DNA of 64,000 bases from Cyanidium caldarium (Eukaryota; Rhodophyta; Bangiophyceae; Cyanidiales; Cyanidiaceae): the NCBI GenBank assembly GCA_026184775.1, contig JANCYW010000005.1, positions 186,001 through 250,000 of the forward strand, given 5' to 3'. Position numbers and translations under genes: made by a program. Within the stretch, counting starts at the first letter, position 1. Every line of letters starts with the position of its first letter. The notes under the pieces are model-generated. The model saw only the letters and a list, made by a program, of their open reading frames with translations. It was not told the origin of the DNA and searched no databases. This document shows positions 19,635 to 28,590 of this stretch, piece after piece.

Positions 19635-22600
19635 TCATACCGTTGCCGGCGTCTGCAGCAACGCCTCCAGCCCCGCGGAGCGGAACGCCTCTCGCACCTG
19701 CTCGGCGGCGCTGAACCGCCCAAAGGTGGCCGCCAGCGACTCCGGCTCCACCGCAACGGCCTGATATACGGAGCGTAATCGCTCGGTGTCGTATTCGCCG
19801 TGCTCGTGCAGCGCTTGCAGCACCGATACCCACAACCGCAACGCCACCCCGCTGCCGCCCTCTTTCAGTCGCTCGATGCCGTCGGTGAACAGCGGCCGCA
19901 GACCGAGGTCGGGCGCATCGGCCGCGCATCCCACCGCCGCCGACCACACGCAGGCACCGGTGGCCATGCGCGTCGTGGCCAGGTAGGCGATCCAGTGTCC
20001 CATAAAGGACACGGCGCGCGGGTGATCGATGCAGAGATCCTCCAGGTTGGCCACGATGGACAGGGTGGCATCGCGTATAGCGGCGCACGGTAGGGGCGTG
20101 TCCGTATCACGCGTCGATGCCGCACTGCCATCGCCCGGCGCGCGCGCCATCTCCGCGAACAGGCGGAACAGGTGTGCCTGCTCCTCGCCCTGCAGGTGCA
20201 ACGTCCGCTGCAACATGCACTCCACGAGGTGGCTGCGGTTCGGCAGCGGCACTTCTGCCAGCGCCCATTTCGCCTCGGCCAGGTCGCGCAATCGCAACCA
20301 CTCGTCCACGACGCTCTTGGCACGTCGTTCCACCGCATCGGCACTCCACGCCGTCGACGCCGATGTCTCTTCTTCTTCCTCGTCCACGGCGGGCGACGCC
20401 ACACGCCCGTCGCCATTCTCTACTGGCTCTCGGGTGTCATTGTCAGGTGAATGCCGCTCCGCCTCCCCACCGGCCTGTCCGTCCTGCAGCGCCGCAAACG
20501 AGTTGGCCCGATCGGACACCGGGGCGACGTTCGCCGCCGTCGTTTTGGCGCCCTCCGCCCCGCCGGCCGCGCTGACATTTCCCGTACTGCCACCACTGCC
20601 AGCCATCTGCGGCGTGCCGCGGCTGCCGTGCGGGCCCAGGCGCACCGTCCCCAGATCCACCGCCCGCGCCGCTTCGATCATCTCCGGACGCGCCCGCTGC
20701 ACCCGATCCCACGCTGCCGCCTGCTGCGGTGCCGAGCGCTCACGGCGCACATCGCCGCTCATCACCGTGGTCAGTCGCGGACTGTTCAGCTGCCCGGCCG
20801 AGCCCAGACGCCGCTCCCGGCCCGCCAAAGCACCACCACCGCCGCCGCCGCCGCCGCCGCTCCCCACCGGACCGGAGGCCCCGCGCGATCGCCACTGTTG
20901 CTGCTGTTGCTGTTGCTGCTCCCGGCGGCTCTGTTCGTGAATCTCCCGGATGGTCTTGGCGCCGCTCTGCGGACGCCGCTGCACCCAGCGGCTCTTCCGC
21001 AGATCGATCAGATCCTGCAGCATGAACCGGAACCGCGCTGGCAGGTCCGCACGCCGACTCATCTGCGCGAAACGCTCAAAGTAGCTGTCCATCAGCTCGC
21101 GTGAGCGCGGAACGCTCGCGTCCAGCTTCTCGCCCACCGTGGTCATCAGCTTGCACATGCACTCGATGGCGTCCTCGTCAGGTCGCGGCCGATCGCTCAG
21201 CTCCAGCAGCGTCGCAAAGCACGAGGAGTGGATCACCTTGTCCGATAGCAACTTGTTGCGGTACAGATGCCCGATAAACACCATGTTGCCCAGCATGCGC
21301 AGCTTCGCCTTGATGGCCAGCTCCTCCGCCTCCTCCGCGCCAGCCTGCTCCGGTATCTGCGGCGACGAGTCGCTCTCGAATTCGTGCTGGCAATTGCGCA
21401 GCAGAATGCGCTTGAACGTCTGCTGTCGCCCGTCCTCGACAAACTTGTCGCTGCTCTCAATGTGTCGCTCCATGTCCACCGCCAACCGCGCACACAGCTC
21501 GGCGTACATCGCGCCAAAGTTCGGCTCCAACAGCGCCTTTTCGAATATCTCCCGCACCACACCCTTGAGCGTCTCCAGATCGTCTATGTCCACCGCCAGA
21601 ATCTGCTGATAGAGGCGCTCAAAGTTCTCCATCGTCAGCTTGTTCAGGATGGAGCGCACCGTCTTGGTCTTGCGATCCACCTCCGACTCGGGCGTCTGAC
21701 GCGGTCGCCACGCGTTTTCTGAGCCCTGCATCAGCTTCATCACCTCCTCGTTGGAGACGCTGATGCCGCTGCCGCCGCCACGACGGTCACCGCCGCCTCG
21801 GCGATCGTGGCGGCCGCCTCGCGGGCGTCGCTCCGTGTCGGCGGAGGCAGACGGCGGCGGTGGTGGTGCCCGCGAACGCGCCTGTGCCAGGTCGTACGGG
21901 TCGCTGCGATCCGCCCCACCGCGGCCGCCATACCCACCACCACCACCACCACCACCACCACCACCACCATGTCGTCCGCCGGCACGCCCAACGCCCGCAC
22001 GCGCCGCTCCGCGCTGCTGCACCGCCCCGAAAGTGGACCCGACGCGCACCTCGCAATCCTCCAGCGACGACGGACACTCGACAAAGTGCATCCGCATGTC
22101 CTGCATCCAAGACGCCGGATACACGTGCCGCTCGCCGGGCGCAAAGCGTATCGGTGACGGTCGTGCCGGCAAACGCGCGTTAGCCTCCCGATCGCTCTCC
22201 TCGTCGCTCACCTCGCGACTGCTGTAATCCTCGCTCACCACCGACGCCGCCGCCGCCGACGACTTGAACGCCATGACTGCATCGTTGCGGGTCGACGGCA
22301 CCGCGGGAGCTGCCGCGTCCGTTTGGGCAGGCGCCGCCTCAACGGTCACGACTTTGTCCGCCGCTGCTATCTGGGCGCCGCTCGGCTCTTCGCGTAGAAA
22401 ATCGTCCAGCCGAACGCTCCGCACCTGCTCCGCCAGTTGGTCGACCGTCTCGGCCGCAGTCGCCAGAGGCGTGACGGCGGCCGGTTCGACCGACATCGCC
22501 GCACCGCTGGCGTCGGCCTCGTGCCGCTCGACGACGCCGATGAGCACATCGGTCGCCGCAGCGGCAGGAGGTGCCGATGGCTTCACCACACCATCGGGGT

Positions 22601-23966
22601 GAGCTGCGGCGGACGTCGCGGTATTGGCGTCCAGGTGCGCAGGCGGCATGATCGCCGGCTGCTCGGCGTCGCCACTCAAGGCAGTCGCTCCAACACGGCT
22701 CACCGCCGTATCCGTCGCGGGCGGTGCAGCCGCCTCCGCCGACTTTTCCACCACGGGTGGCATTTCCAACTGGATCGTCTCGGGCGGTGGCGCGCCCTCC
22801 GGCACGCTGGGCACCGCCGGTGCGGACGCCTCGCTGTCGCCCGATTGCGACGCGCGGCTGCTGCTGGCAGTGGCGCTCGACCGCAACCCGCCCAAATCGA
22901 CCTCCTCGCCGGTGTCCGGATTCACAATCTTCAACACTTTGCGCTCTCGTCGCGGCAACGGGATGGCCGGGGTCGGGCGCTCGGTCGCCGGGCGGGTCGC
23001 CCCCTCGCGCGCCGCGGCACCCTCGGTCGTCGTCACCGGACGGCCGGTCAGGCGTTCCGCGTCCGCCACCGGCGGTTGCGATGCCGAACGTTCGGGTGCG
23101 GTTGCGCTGGACGCGCCGCCAGTGCCGCCAGTCGCCGCTTGCGATGTCGGTTGCTGCGGAGGTTGCTGCTGCTGCATGTACGCCGTGGCAGCTGCCGCCG
23201 CCGGGTTGTACGGCATCATATACGGCAAATACTCCCCGTTGCCAGTGGGCATGCGTTGCTCCGCGTAGTATTGCGGTGGCGCATACATCGCGTACGGCGG
23301 AGTGGCGTACGGTTCGCCGCCAAAGCCGCCGCCACCGGAGCGGCCGCTCAGGTACGGCGGCATCGACGCCGATGCCGCGGCGTGGCCTGGTGTCATCATG
23401 GGCGCCGCGTTGTGGTACGGAATGGCTCCCGGCGGCAAGTTCATCCCCGGCGGGTTGCGCGTGGCGTAATGGCCGCGCCCAGTCGGACCGTACGGGTAGT
23501 TGCTGCGCCCGTAGTGGCCACCGCGTCCGCCATGCCCGCCGCGATATCCGCTGCCGCCCCCATTTTGAGGCACGTACGGCGGCGGGCGCGGCGGTCCCGA
23601 CGACGTCATAAACGAGGCGCCGGCTGTCGTTCCGGCTGTCGGTGGCTGCGGCTGCGACGGCGCCGTGGGCGGTGCAGGTGGCGGCGTCGACGGCACAAAA
23701 TTCGCCGCGGGCGGTGTCGACTGCTGCCCGCGCGATTGCCCAGCGCCCGTATCCGTCCCGGCGCTCGGAACTGTCGGGGTGCTGCGGGCCACATCCGCAC
23801 CCGCCGCGCCGCCTGCCACCCCCTGACTCACCACCGCAGCGTACCCGCCGTTCACCTGGGCAGCGTACGAACGGCGAACCGTCTGCCCATCACGATTCAC
23901 TGCGACCGGTCGCTCAGCAGGCGCCTCGGCCACCGTCCGGCCCGGCCCATTGCTCGTCGAGGCCAT
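19635..23966 (-). CDS. EIF4G: Translation initiation factor eIF4G
   Basis: A 1443-residue scaffold protein. The N-terminal 600 residues are low-complexity Ala/Pro/Gly-rich sequence with RGG-like and Tyr/Gly stretches. A segment near 610-627 (HVYPASWMQDMRMHF) sits where the eIF4E-binding site is expected and resembles YxxxxL-phi loosely, with Met and Gln in the last two places. The MIF4G domain (about 765-995) starts at TKTVRSILNKLTMENFERLY and contains FEKALLEPNFGAMYAELC, both hallmarks. An MA3 domain fills the end (from about 1210, VERRAKSVVDEWLRLRDLAEA). eIF4G bridges eIF4E, eIF4A and eIF3 on the mRNA cap. Poly-Gly and poly-Gln runs near 680 and 1010 come from trinucleotide repeats. The start is the ATG at 23964-23966. 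Confidence 0.93.
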   Translation of the reverse strand: MASTSNGPGRTVAEAPAERPVAVNRDGQTVRRSYAAQVNGGYAAVVSQGVAGGAAGADVARSTPTVPSAGTDTGAGQSRGQQSTPPAANFVPSTPPPAPPTAPSQPQPPTAGTTAGASFMTSSGPPRPPPYVPQNGGGSGYRGGHGGRGGHYGRSNYPYGPTGRGHYATRNPPGMNLPPGAIPYHNAAPMMTPGHAAASASMPPYLSGRSGGGGFGGEPYATPPYAMYAPPQYYAEQRMPTGNGEYLPYMMPYNPAAAAATAYMQQQQPPQQPTSQAATGGTGGASSATAPERSASQPPVADAERLTGRPVTTTEGAAAREGATRPATERPTPAIPLPRRERKVLKIVNPDTGEEVDLGGLRSSATASSSRASQSGDSEASAPAVPSVPEGAPPPETIQLEMPPVVEKSAEAAAPPATDTAVSRVGATALSGDAEQPAIMPPAHLDANTATSAAAHPDGVVKPSAPPAAAATDVLIGVVERHEADASGAAMSVEPAAVTPLATAAETVDQLAEQVRSVRLDDFLREEPSGAQIAAADKVVTVEAAPAQTDAAAPAVPSTRNDAVMAFKSSAAAASVVSEDYSSREVSDEESDREANARLPARPSPIRFAPGERHVYPASWMQDMRMHFVECPSSLEDCEVRVGSTFGAVQQRGAARAGVGRAGGRHGGGGGGGGGGGGYGGRGGADRSDPYDLAQARSRAPPPPPSASADTERRPRGGRHDRRGGGDRRGGGSGISVSNEEVMKLMQGSENAWRPRQTPESEVDRKTKTVRSILNKLTMENFERLYQQILAVDIDDLETLKGVVREIFEKALLEPNFGAMYAELCARLAVDMERHIESSDKFVEDGRQQTFKRILLRNCQHEFESDSSPQIPEQAGAEEAEELAIKAKLRMLGNMVFIGHLYRNKLLSDKVIHSSCFATLLELSDRPRPDEDAIECMCKLMTTVGEKLDASVPRSRELMDSYFERFAQMSRRADLPARFRFMLQDLIDLRKSRWVQRRPQSGAKTIREIHEQSRREQQQQQQQQWRSRGASGPVGSGGGGGGGGGALAGRERRLGSAGQLNSPRLTTVMSGDVRRERSAPQQAAAWDRVQRARPEMIEAARAVDLGTVRLGPHGSRGTPQMAGSGGSTGNVSAAGGAEGAKTTAANVAPVSDRANSFAALQDGQAGGEAERHSPDNDTREPVENGDGRVASPAVDEEEEETSASTAWSADAVERRAKSVVDEWLRLRDLAEAKWALAEVPLPNRSHLVECMLQRTLHLQGEEQAHLFRLFAEMARAPGDGSAASTRDTDTPLPCAAIRDATLSIVANLEDLCIDHPRAVSFMGHWIAYLATTRMATGACVWSAAVGCAADAPDLGLRPLFTDGIERLKEGGSGVALRLWVSVLQALHEHGEYDTERLRSVYQAVAVEPESLAATFGRFSAAEQVREAFRSAGLEALLQTPATV
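21935..21967. repeat. (ACC)n trinucleotide run in eIF4G
   Basis: A run of about eleven ACC triplets, read on the coding strand as GGT codons for a poly-Gly stretch in the linker before MIF4G. Confidence 0.9.
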
Positions 23967-24822
23967 GGTCGCCGCACCGCCGCACCCCGCGCTCGACGCC
24001 CGGATCCACACGCGACTTGGCGATCCCGCACACTCAGCGCCGCCCCAATCGTAATCACGCCACGCCCAGTACCTTCAACACCGTCGCGGTCACTCGCTCT
24101 CGCGCTACCAGACCGAACCGGCGCCAAGCCACACCCAAAACGCCCCACCAATCACCACAACCACGCGCTTCTGCCACCACCCTTCGCGCCCTCCAGCGCC
24201 CCCAATCACTCGGCGCCACCAGGCTCTCGGTGACCGCCACCGCCGCCGCCGCTGCTGCTGCTGCTGCTGCTGCTGCACAGCGCCGTCGACCCGTCGCCCA
24301 CACCACCGCTCCCCGCCGCGGCGGCGCCCGACTTTGGAGCGCGAGGCCGCGCGCGCGCGCACGCGATGCCCCCCGAACGCGATGACGTGACATCGCCGAG
24401 TTGTCACATCGCGCAGCGTTACCGAACAAGCGTGCGCGGAAGTCGCTGCCGGGAGGCGGATGCGTGCATGCGTTGTGTATACGGATCGTCTGTGCGGGAG
24501 CGAGCACGGTACCGTATGCTCCATAGAGCGTGTGGGTAGAATGGGGTGAGAGGAACGCCTTGTCGAGGTGGCGCTGGCAAAAGACAAACTTGCTGGAGCG
24601 TGGAGCGGGGGAGTTGGGCACGCTCTGGTTGTTGTGCAGTCGATCTTGCCACTTGTACGCTTCGCACACTCTATTCAAGTCTTCGCGCGCTCACCGACTC
24701 TTGCGGAGCGGCTCTTGTTCGCTCCTCCGTGCGTTGGCGGCGTTGTGCATTGCGACTTTGTCGCGCTCAGCTGTCTTCCTGACACGCTTCTCCTCAGTGC
24801 CTCGTCTCCTATCGCCTCCTCG
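23967..24822. other. Long divergent spacer between eIF4G and D-lactate dehydrogenase
   Basis: About 850 bp, the longest gene-free stretch in the window. It holds a GCT-triplet run at about 24251-24276 and otherwise GC-rich sequence; it becomes less GC-rich after 24440. Open frames on both strands cross it without recognisable domains. The dehydrogenase frame itself is open back to 24568, but the extra 85 codons have no ATG near 24568 and no conserved sequence. It probably contains both promoters and 5' untranslated regions. Confidence 0.5.
24251..24276. repeat. (GCT)n run in the divergent spacer
   Basis: Eight to nine GCT triplets, about 285 bp upstream of the eIF4G start on the plus-strand side. 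It is outside any gene called here, so probably in a promoter or 5' untranslated region. Confidence 0.9.
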
Positions 24823-26514
24823 ATGGCTTTCATCTTTTGGCGCCGGCTGCTGTACACCGGAGCGTCGGTGGCGGCGGCTGGCGCGTTGCCGTTGGCAGTC
24901 CCGGAGTGGCGCTCGCGGCTGTTCTCGTTTGCCGACTCGGCCCAACCGTCCGCCGCCGCCCCCTCGACACTCGGTACCTCCGCCGCCGAGGACCGCCACC
25001 AGGTGCTCTTGCGCGCGTTGGAGGATATGCGCCGAGCAGCGCCCCGACTTGCTGTCGAGCTGGACGCTGCCCAACGCGCTGCTCACGCACGCGACGTCTC
25101 CTTTCACACGCCACGCGACCCGGACGCGGTGGTGTACGCCACCTCGGCCGAGGAGGTGGCCGCCGTGTTGCGCACCGCCACCCGCTATCACATCCCGGTG
25201 ACGCCGTACGCCGCAGCGACATCCCTGGAAGGCCACGTCGTGCCGCGCCACGGCGGCATATCGCTCGACCTGTCTCGCATGGATCGAGTGTTGGCGGTGC
25301 GCCCCGAGGACATGGACTGCGATGTGGAGCCGGGCGTCGGCTGGGAGGCGCTCAACGACGCCCTGCGGCCGCACCACCTGTTCTTCTCGCCCGACCCGGG
25401 GCCCGGCGCTTGCATCGGCGGCATGATCGGCACGTCGTGCTCGGGCATGAACGCCGCCCGATACGGCACCATCAAGGAGAACATCCTGAGTTTAGAGGTG
25501 GTGCTGCCCACCGGGGAGATTGTGCGCAAGACGCGCTCGCGCGTGCGCAAAAGCTCAGCCGGCTACGACCTCACGCACCTGTTCATCGGCTCGGAGGGCA
25601 CGCTCGGCGTGGTGACCAAGGCCACGTTGCGCCTGCGGCCGATCGCCCCGTTCACCGGCGTGGCGGCCTGCACGTTCGACCGCGTCGAGGACGCGGCGGC
25701 GGCAGTGCAGGAGGTGGTCGGGCCGGTGGCGCAAGTGCCCGTCGGCCGATGCGAGATGATGGACGCGCTGGCGGTGCGGGCGGTGAACTTGTCCACCGAC
25801 GGCGAGTTGGCGCTGGATGAGCGCCGCCCGCTGCTGTTGCTGGAAATCACGGGCGACGGCCCCGATACCGTGCAACGACAGGCGGATCAGGTGCGGGATT
25901 GTGCGGCGCGGCACGGGCTGCAGCAGTGGCGATTCGCGGCGGCGCCGACGCACGCACCGACCGATCCGGCAGATGCTGCGGCCGCCGCCGCATCGCTCCC
26001 CGCCGAACAGCGCCAACTGTTACAACAGCGCGAGGAGCTGTGGCGTGCCCGCAAAGTGGCCTACTGGTCAGCGTTCAGTCTGCGACCGGGCGCCGAGTGC
26101 TGGATCACCGATGTGGCGGTGCCGCTGTCGCAGCTGTCGGCGGTGCTCCGCGACACCGAGGCCGACATCCGCCACACCAACGAACAGTATGCGAAACGCG
26201 ATCCGTCGCTGTCGCCGCTGCTGGCACCACTGTTGGCCCACGCCGCCGACGGCAACTTCCATCTGCTCATGCTCATCCACCCCGACAGCGCGCACGAGAT
26301 GGAACGCGCCACCGAGATCAATCACCGCCTGGTGACGCGCGCCATCCGCGTCGGGGGCACTTGCACTGGCGAACACGGCATCGGCGAGGGCAAACGCGCC
26401 TATCTCGCGGAGGAATTGGGCGCTGAGGGCGTGGCGCTGATGCAGCGCCTGAAAGTCCTGCTCGACCCGGCCGGCATCATGAACCCCGGCAAGGTGCTGC
26501 CCGACGATGTGTGA
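24823..26514 (+). CDS. DLD: Mitochondrial FAD-linked D-lactate dehydrogenase
   Basis: A 563-residue enzyme that oxidises D-lactate to pyruvate and passes electrons to cytochrome c. The N-terminus (MAFIFWRRLLYTGASVAAAG) is a mitochondrial signal with a hydrophobic helix. The FAD_binding_4 domain follows, with PVTPYAAATSLEGHVVP (the P-x-G-x-x-T-S-L-E-G region), GPGACIGGMIGTSCSGMNA and the GSEGTLGVVTKATLRL signature. The C-terminal FAD-oxidase domain has HAADGNFHLLML with the metal-binding His and ends GTCTGEHGIGEGKRAYLAEE and DPAGIMNPGKVLP. All family motifs are intact. The ATG at 24823 gives a proper presequence. It ends 45 bp before the stop of LSG1. A glycolate dehydrogenase activity is a possible alternative, but the animal/plant D-LDH type fits better. 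Confidence 0.92.
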   Translation: MAFIFWRRLLYTGASVAAAGALPLAVPEWRSRLFSFADSAQPSAAAPSTLGTSAAEDRHQVLLRALEDMRRAAPRLAVELDAAQRAAHARDVSFHTPRDPDAVVYATSAEEVAAVLRTATRYHIPVTPYAAATSLEGHVVPRHGGISLDLSRMDRVLAVRPEDMDCDVEPGVGWEALNDALRPHHLFFSPDPGPGACIGGMIGTSCSGMNAARYGTIKENILSLEVVLPTGEIVRKTRSRVRKSSAGYDLTHLFIGSEGTLGVVTKATLRLRPIAPFTGVAACTFDRVEDAAAAVQEVVGPVAQVPVGRCEMMDALAVRAVNLSTDGELALDERRPLLLLEITGDGPDTVQRQADQVRDCAARHGLQQWRFAAAPTHAPTDPADAAAAAASLPAEQRQLLQQREELWRARKVAYWSAFSLRPGAECWITDVAVPLSQLSAVLRDTEADIRHTNEQYAKRDPSLSPLLAPLLAHAADGNFHLLMLIHPDSAHEMERATEINHRLVTRAIRVGGTCTGEHGIGEGKRAYLAEELGAEGVALMQRLKVLLDPAGIMNPGKVLPDDV

Positions 26515-26559
26515 AGAGAACACGTCGGCGTATACGGTCGCTGGCGCACCCGCACGCAC

Positions 26560-28161
26560 TCACCTCGCGGCAGCCGGCTCACCTCCTCCACCCCCCTCCT
26601 GACCATTCTCTCCTCTGTGCATTGCTTCTGTCGGCGGCAGGTGCACATGCAACAGCCGCCCGGCCACGTAGTCTTTCAGCAGACGTCGCGCTGCCCGATG
26701 CTGATCGGGCCGCCCGCCGTCCTTCATAAATCCGCGAGCGCGCGCCAGCGTATCCAACAACTCGGCCGCAGTCGGCGACCGCTGCGCGTCCTCATCGGCA
26801 CCGGGTATCGGCAACCGGATGCCGTACTTAGCCTCGAGAATGGCGCGCGGGATGCGCGCACACACCAGCGCCACCGACGGCAGCGGGTCGCGCAGCTGGT
26901 CGACGGGCAGCACGCCGGCGCACACCAGCTCCGCCGCCGAACCGGCCACCTGCGGAAACACCAGTCCGGGACAGTCGCACAGCACTACGCGCTCGTCGAC
27001 CCAGTGCGTCTGAAAGTGTTTGGTCTTACCGGGCGTGGCGCCCACCGCCACCCGCTTGCGACCCAGCAGCACGTTGATGGTGGACGACTTGCCCACGTTG
27101 GGATACCCCACAAAGCCGAGCACCGTCGGGTGCGGAGAGCCATGGTGAGGTGATGGCGGGGTGTGCTGCACCGACTTGGCAGTGGTGGCGGTGGACAGCG
27201 CCACCAACTGCGGTAACAGTTGCTGGCAGGTGGTGAGAGATGCCGACGAGCAATCCTTGGCCGTAGCGGCGGCTCCCGACACCGCCTCGCCTCCATCCGT
27301 CTCCTGGGTGGCGGCGGCGATCGCCGAGAAGAACAGCACGGTACGGCCGCGGTCCGTAAAGTACCGTTGCCACGCTCGTCGCTGCTCCGCCGTCAACAGA
27401 TCCGCCTTGTTCAGCAACAGGCACGCCTGCTTGCGCGTATCCACTCGCTTCACGTACCGCTCCAGACCCTCGTGGTAGAACAGCAGCGGATGTCGCGCGT
27501 CCACAATCTGCACCAGCACGTCACTGCGCTCCACGACGCGCCACAACTGTCGCCACACCTCCAGATTCTTCTCGAAAGGTGTCAGCACCGTCGGCGGCGG
27601 CAGCCGACCGCGACGGAGCGCTCGTGCCCGCTGCCGCTCAAGCGCTGCCTCCGCAGCGGCCAGTCGTCGACGCCACGCCAGGAACTCGGCCCGCTCAGCC
27701 GCCCCCAACTCGTCCACCGACATGTGCGCGTGCCACACCGGCCGCCGCGGCATACACAGCACGTCGTCGTCGTCGAGGAGGGCGGCGGCGTCGTCGGCGA
27801 CCTCCTTCGGGTCTCCCACCGATTCCGCGGTCGCCAGCGGTGCATCGTCCACCACCACGACTGCGGCTGCCGGTGCAGCCGACGGCGCGTCCATACCATA
27901 CTGCCGCACGGCTGCAAACGCGCGTCCGTGCAGCTCGGCCTCCACCAGCACCGCGTCCCTATCGCTCCAACCGGTGACCGAGGCAGTACCGATCGTCGGC
28001 TCGACGCCGGACACGGCCCCAGGCGCCAGGTGTCGCTCCCGCTGGCGCTCTTTTCGCAGTCGCCGCCCGCTGGTGGTCGCGCGCTGCCGCATCAGCGACC
28101 GCCCCAGGTCGCCACTGCCCGGCACCGTGCCAGTCACCCCCGCTCTCCCATGAGGTGTCAT
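26560..28161 (-). CDS. LSG1: Large-subunit biogenesis GTPase LSG1
   Basis: A 533-residue circularly permuted GTPase. G4 (LLNKADLL, about residue 252) comes before G1 (GYPNVGKSSTINVLLG, about 355); the switch region GATPGKTKHFQTHW and G3 DCPGLVFP follow. The N-terminal region has LTPFEKNLEVWRQLWRVVERSDVLVQIVDARHPL, typical of LSG1, preceded by Arg-rich RRLRKERQRERH. LSG1 releases the export adaptor NMD3 from cytoplasmic pre-60S ribosomes. The C-terminal helical part (RAILEAKYGIRLPIP, ARARGFMKDGGRPDQHRAAR) is also family-like. The closely related mitochondrial or nucleolar paralogues lack this long middle region. The start is the ATG at 28159-28161. Confidence 0.94.
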   Translation of the reverse strand: MTPHGRAGVTGTVPGSGDLGRSLMRQRATTSGRRLRKERQRERHLAPGAVSGVEPTIGTASVTGWSDRDAVLVEAELHGRAFAAVRQYGMDAPSAAPAAAVVVVDDAPLATAESVGDPKEVADDAAALLDDDDVLCMPRRPVWHAHMSVDELGAAERAEFLAWRRRLAAAEAALERQRARALRRGRLPPPTVLTPFEKNLEVWRQLWRVVERSDVLVQIVDARHPLLFYHEGLERYVKRVDTRKQACLLLNKADLLTAEQRRAWQRYFTDRGRTVLFFSAIAAATQETDGGEAVSGAAATAKDCSSASLTTCQQLLPQLVALSTATTAKSVQHTPPSPHHGSPHPTVLGFVGYPNVGKSSTINVLLGRKRVAVGATPGKTKHFQTHWVDERVVLCDCPGLVFPQVAGSAAELVCAGVLPVDQLRDPLPSVALVCARIPRAILEAKYGIRLPIPGADEDAQRSPTAAELLDTLARARGFMKDGGRPDQHRAARRLLKDYVAGRLLHVHLPPTEAMHRGENGQEGGGGGEPAAAR

Positions 28162-28590
28162 ACGTGGATGAGGGGTGTGAGTCCACTCCCAAAGGCGTCT
28201 CCTCGGTCGAGTTTGTACTCAGGCTCTCGCAACTCCTCGACGTAGTGAGACCATCCCGGTGTCGAGCGCGTCTCCTACCACGCACGCACGCACACACACA
28301 CACACAACAACTGGTTATGCGTGCTGTGTTGCCGTTCTCGCGCCCTCAGCGCGCCCCGACCGTTGCACCCGGCGCGTCCGTCGTGAGAGCGGTCTCGCAA
28401 AGGCGCCCTCATACGTCTCTCCCACGGGAGTCGTTCGAGCGCGTTCTCGCTCGTCGGTCGTCGTTGTGATGGGAGAGCGGAGCTGTCGCCTTTCACCAAC
28501 TTGCGGTCTGTAACTGGAGAGAGAGATCAACACCCACTGTATTATTGTAACTGGCGTGTGGTGTGCGGGCAGTGATGAATTTGGGGCGTG
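28162..28590. other. Divergent spacer between LSG1 and the FANCE-like gene
   Basis: About 430 bp, with a CA-rich microsatellite at about 28280-28308 and an AT-richer patch near 28520-28570, just before the FANCE-like start. It probably carries both promoters. No gene is seen. Confidence 0.5.
28280..28308. repeat. (CA)n / (CACG)n microsatellite
   Basis: A short CACG run passing into about nine CA dinucleotides in the LSG1 / FANCE-like spacer. Confidence 0.9.

Noticed and set aside
24630-24700. Possible tRNA B-box-like TTCAAGTC near 24680
   Set aside because: No matching acceptor and anticodon stems or A box could be found around it.
24568-24822. Longer N-terminus for D-lactate dehydrogenase
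   Set aside because: No ATG at the start of the open stretch, and MAFIFWRRLLYTG already gives a complete mitochondrial signal.
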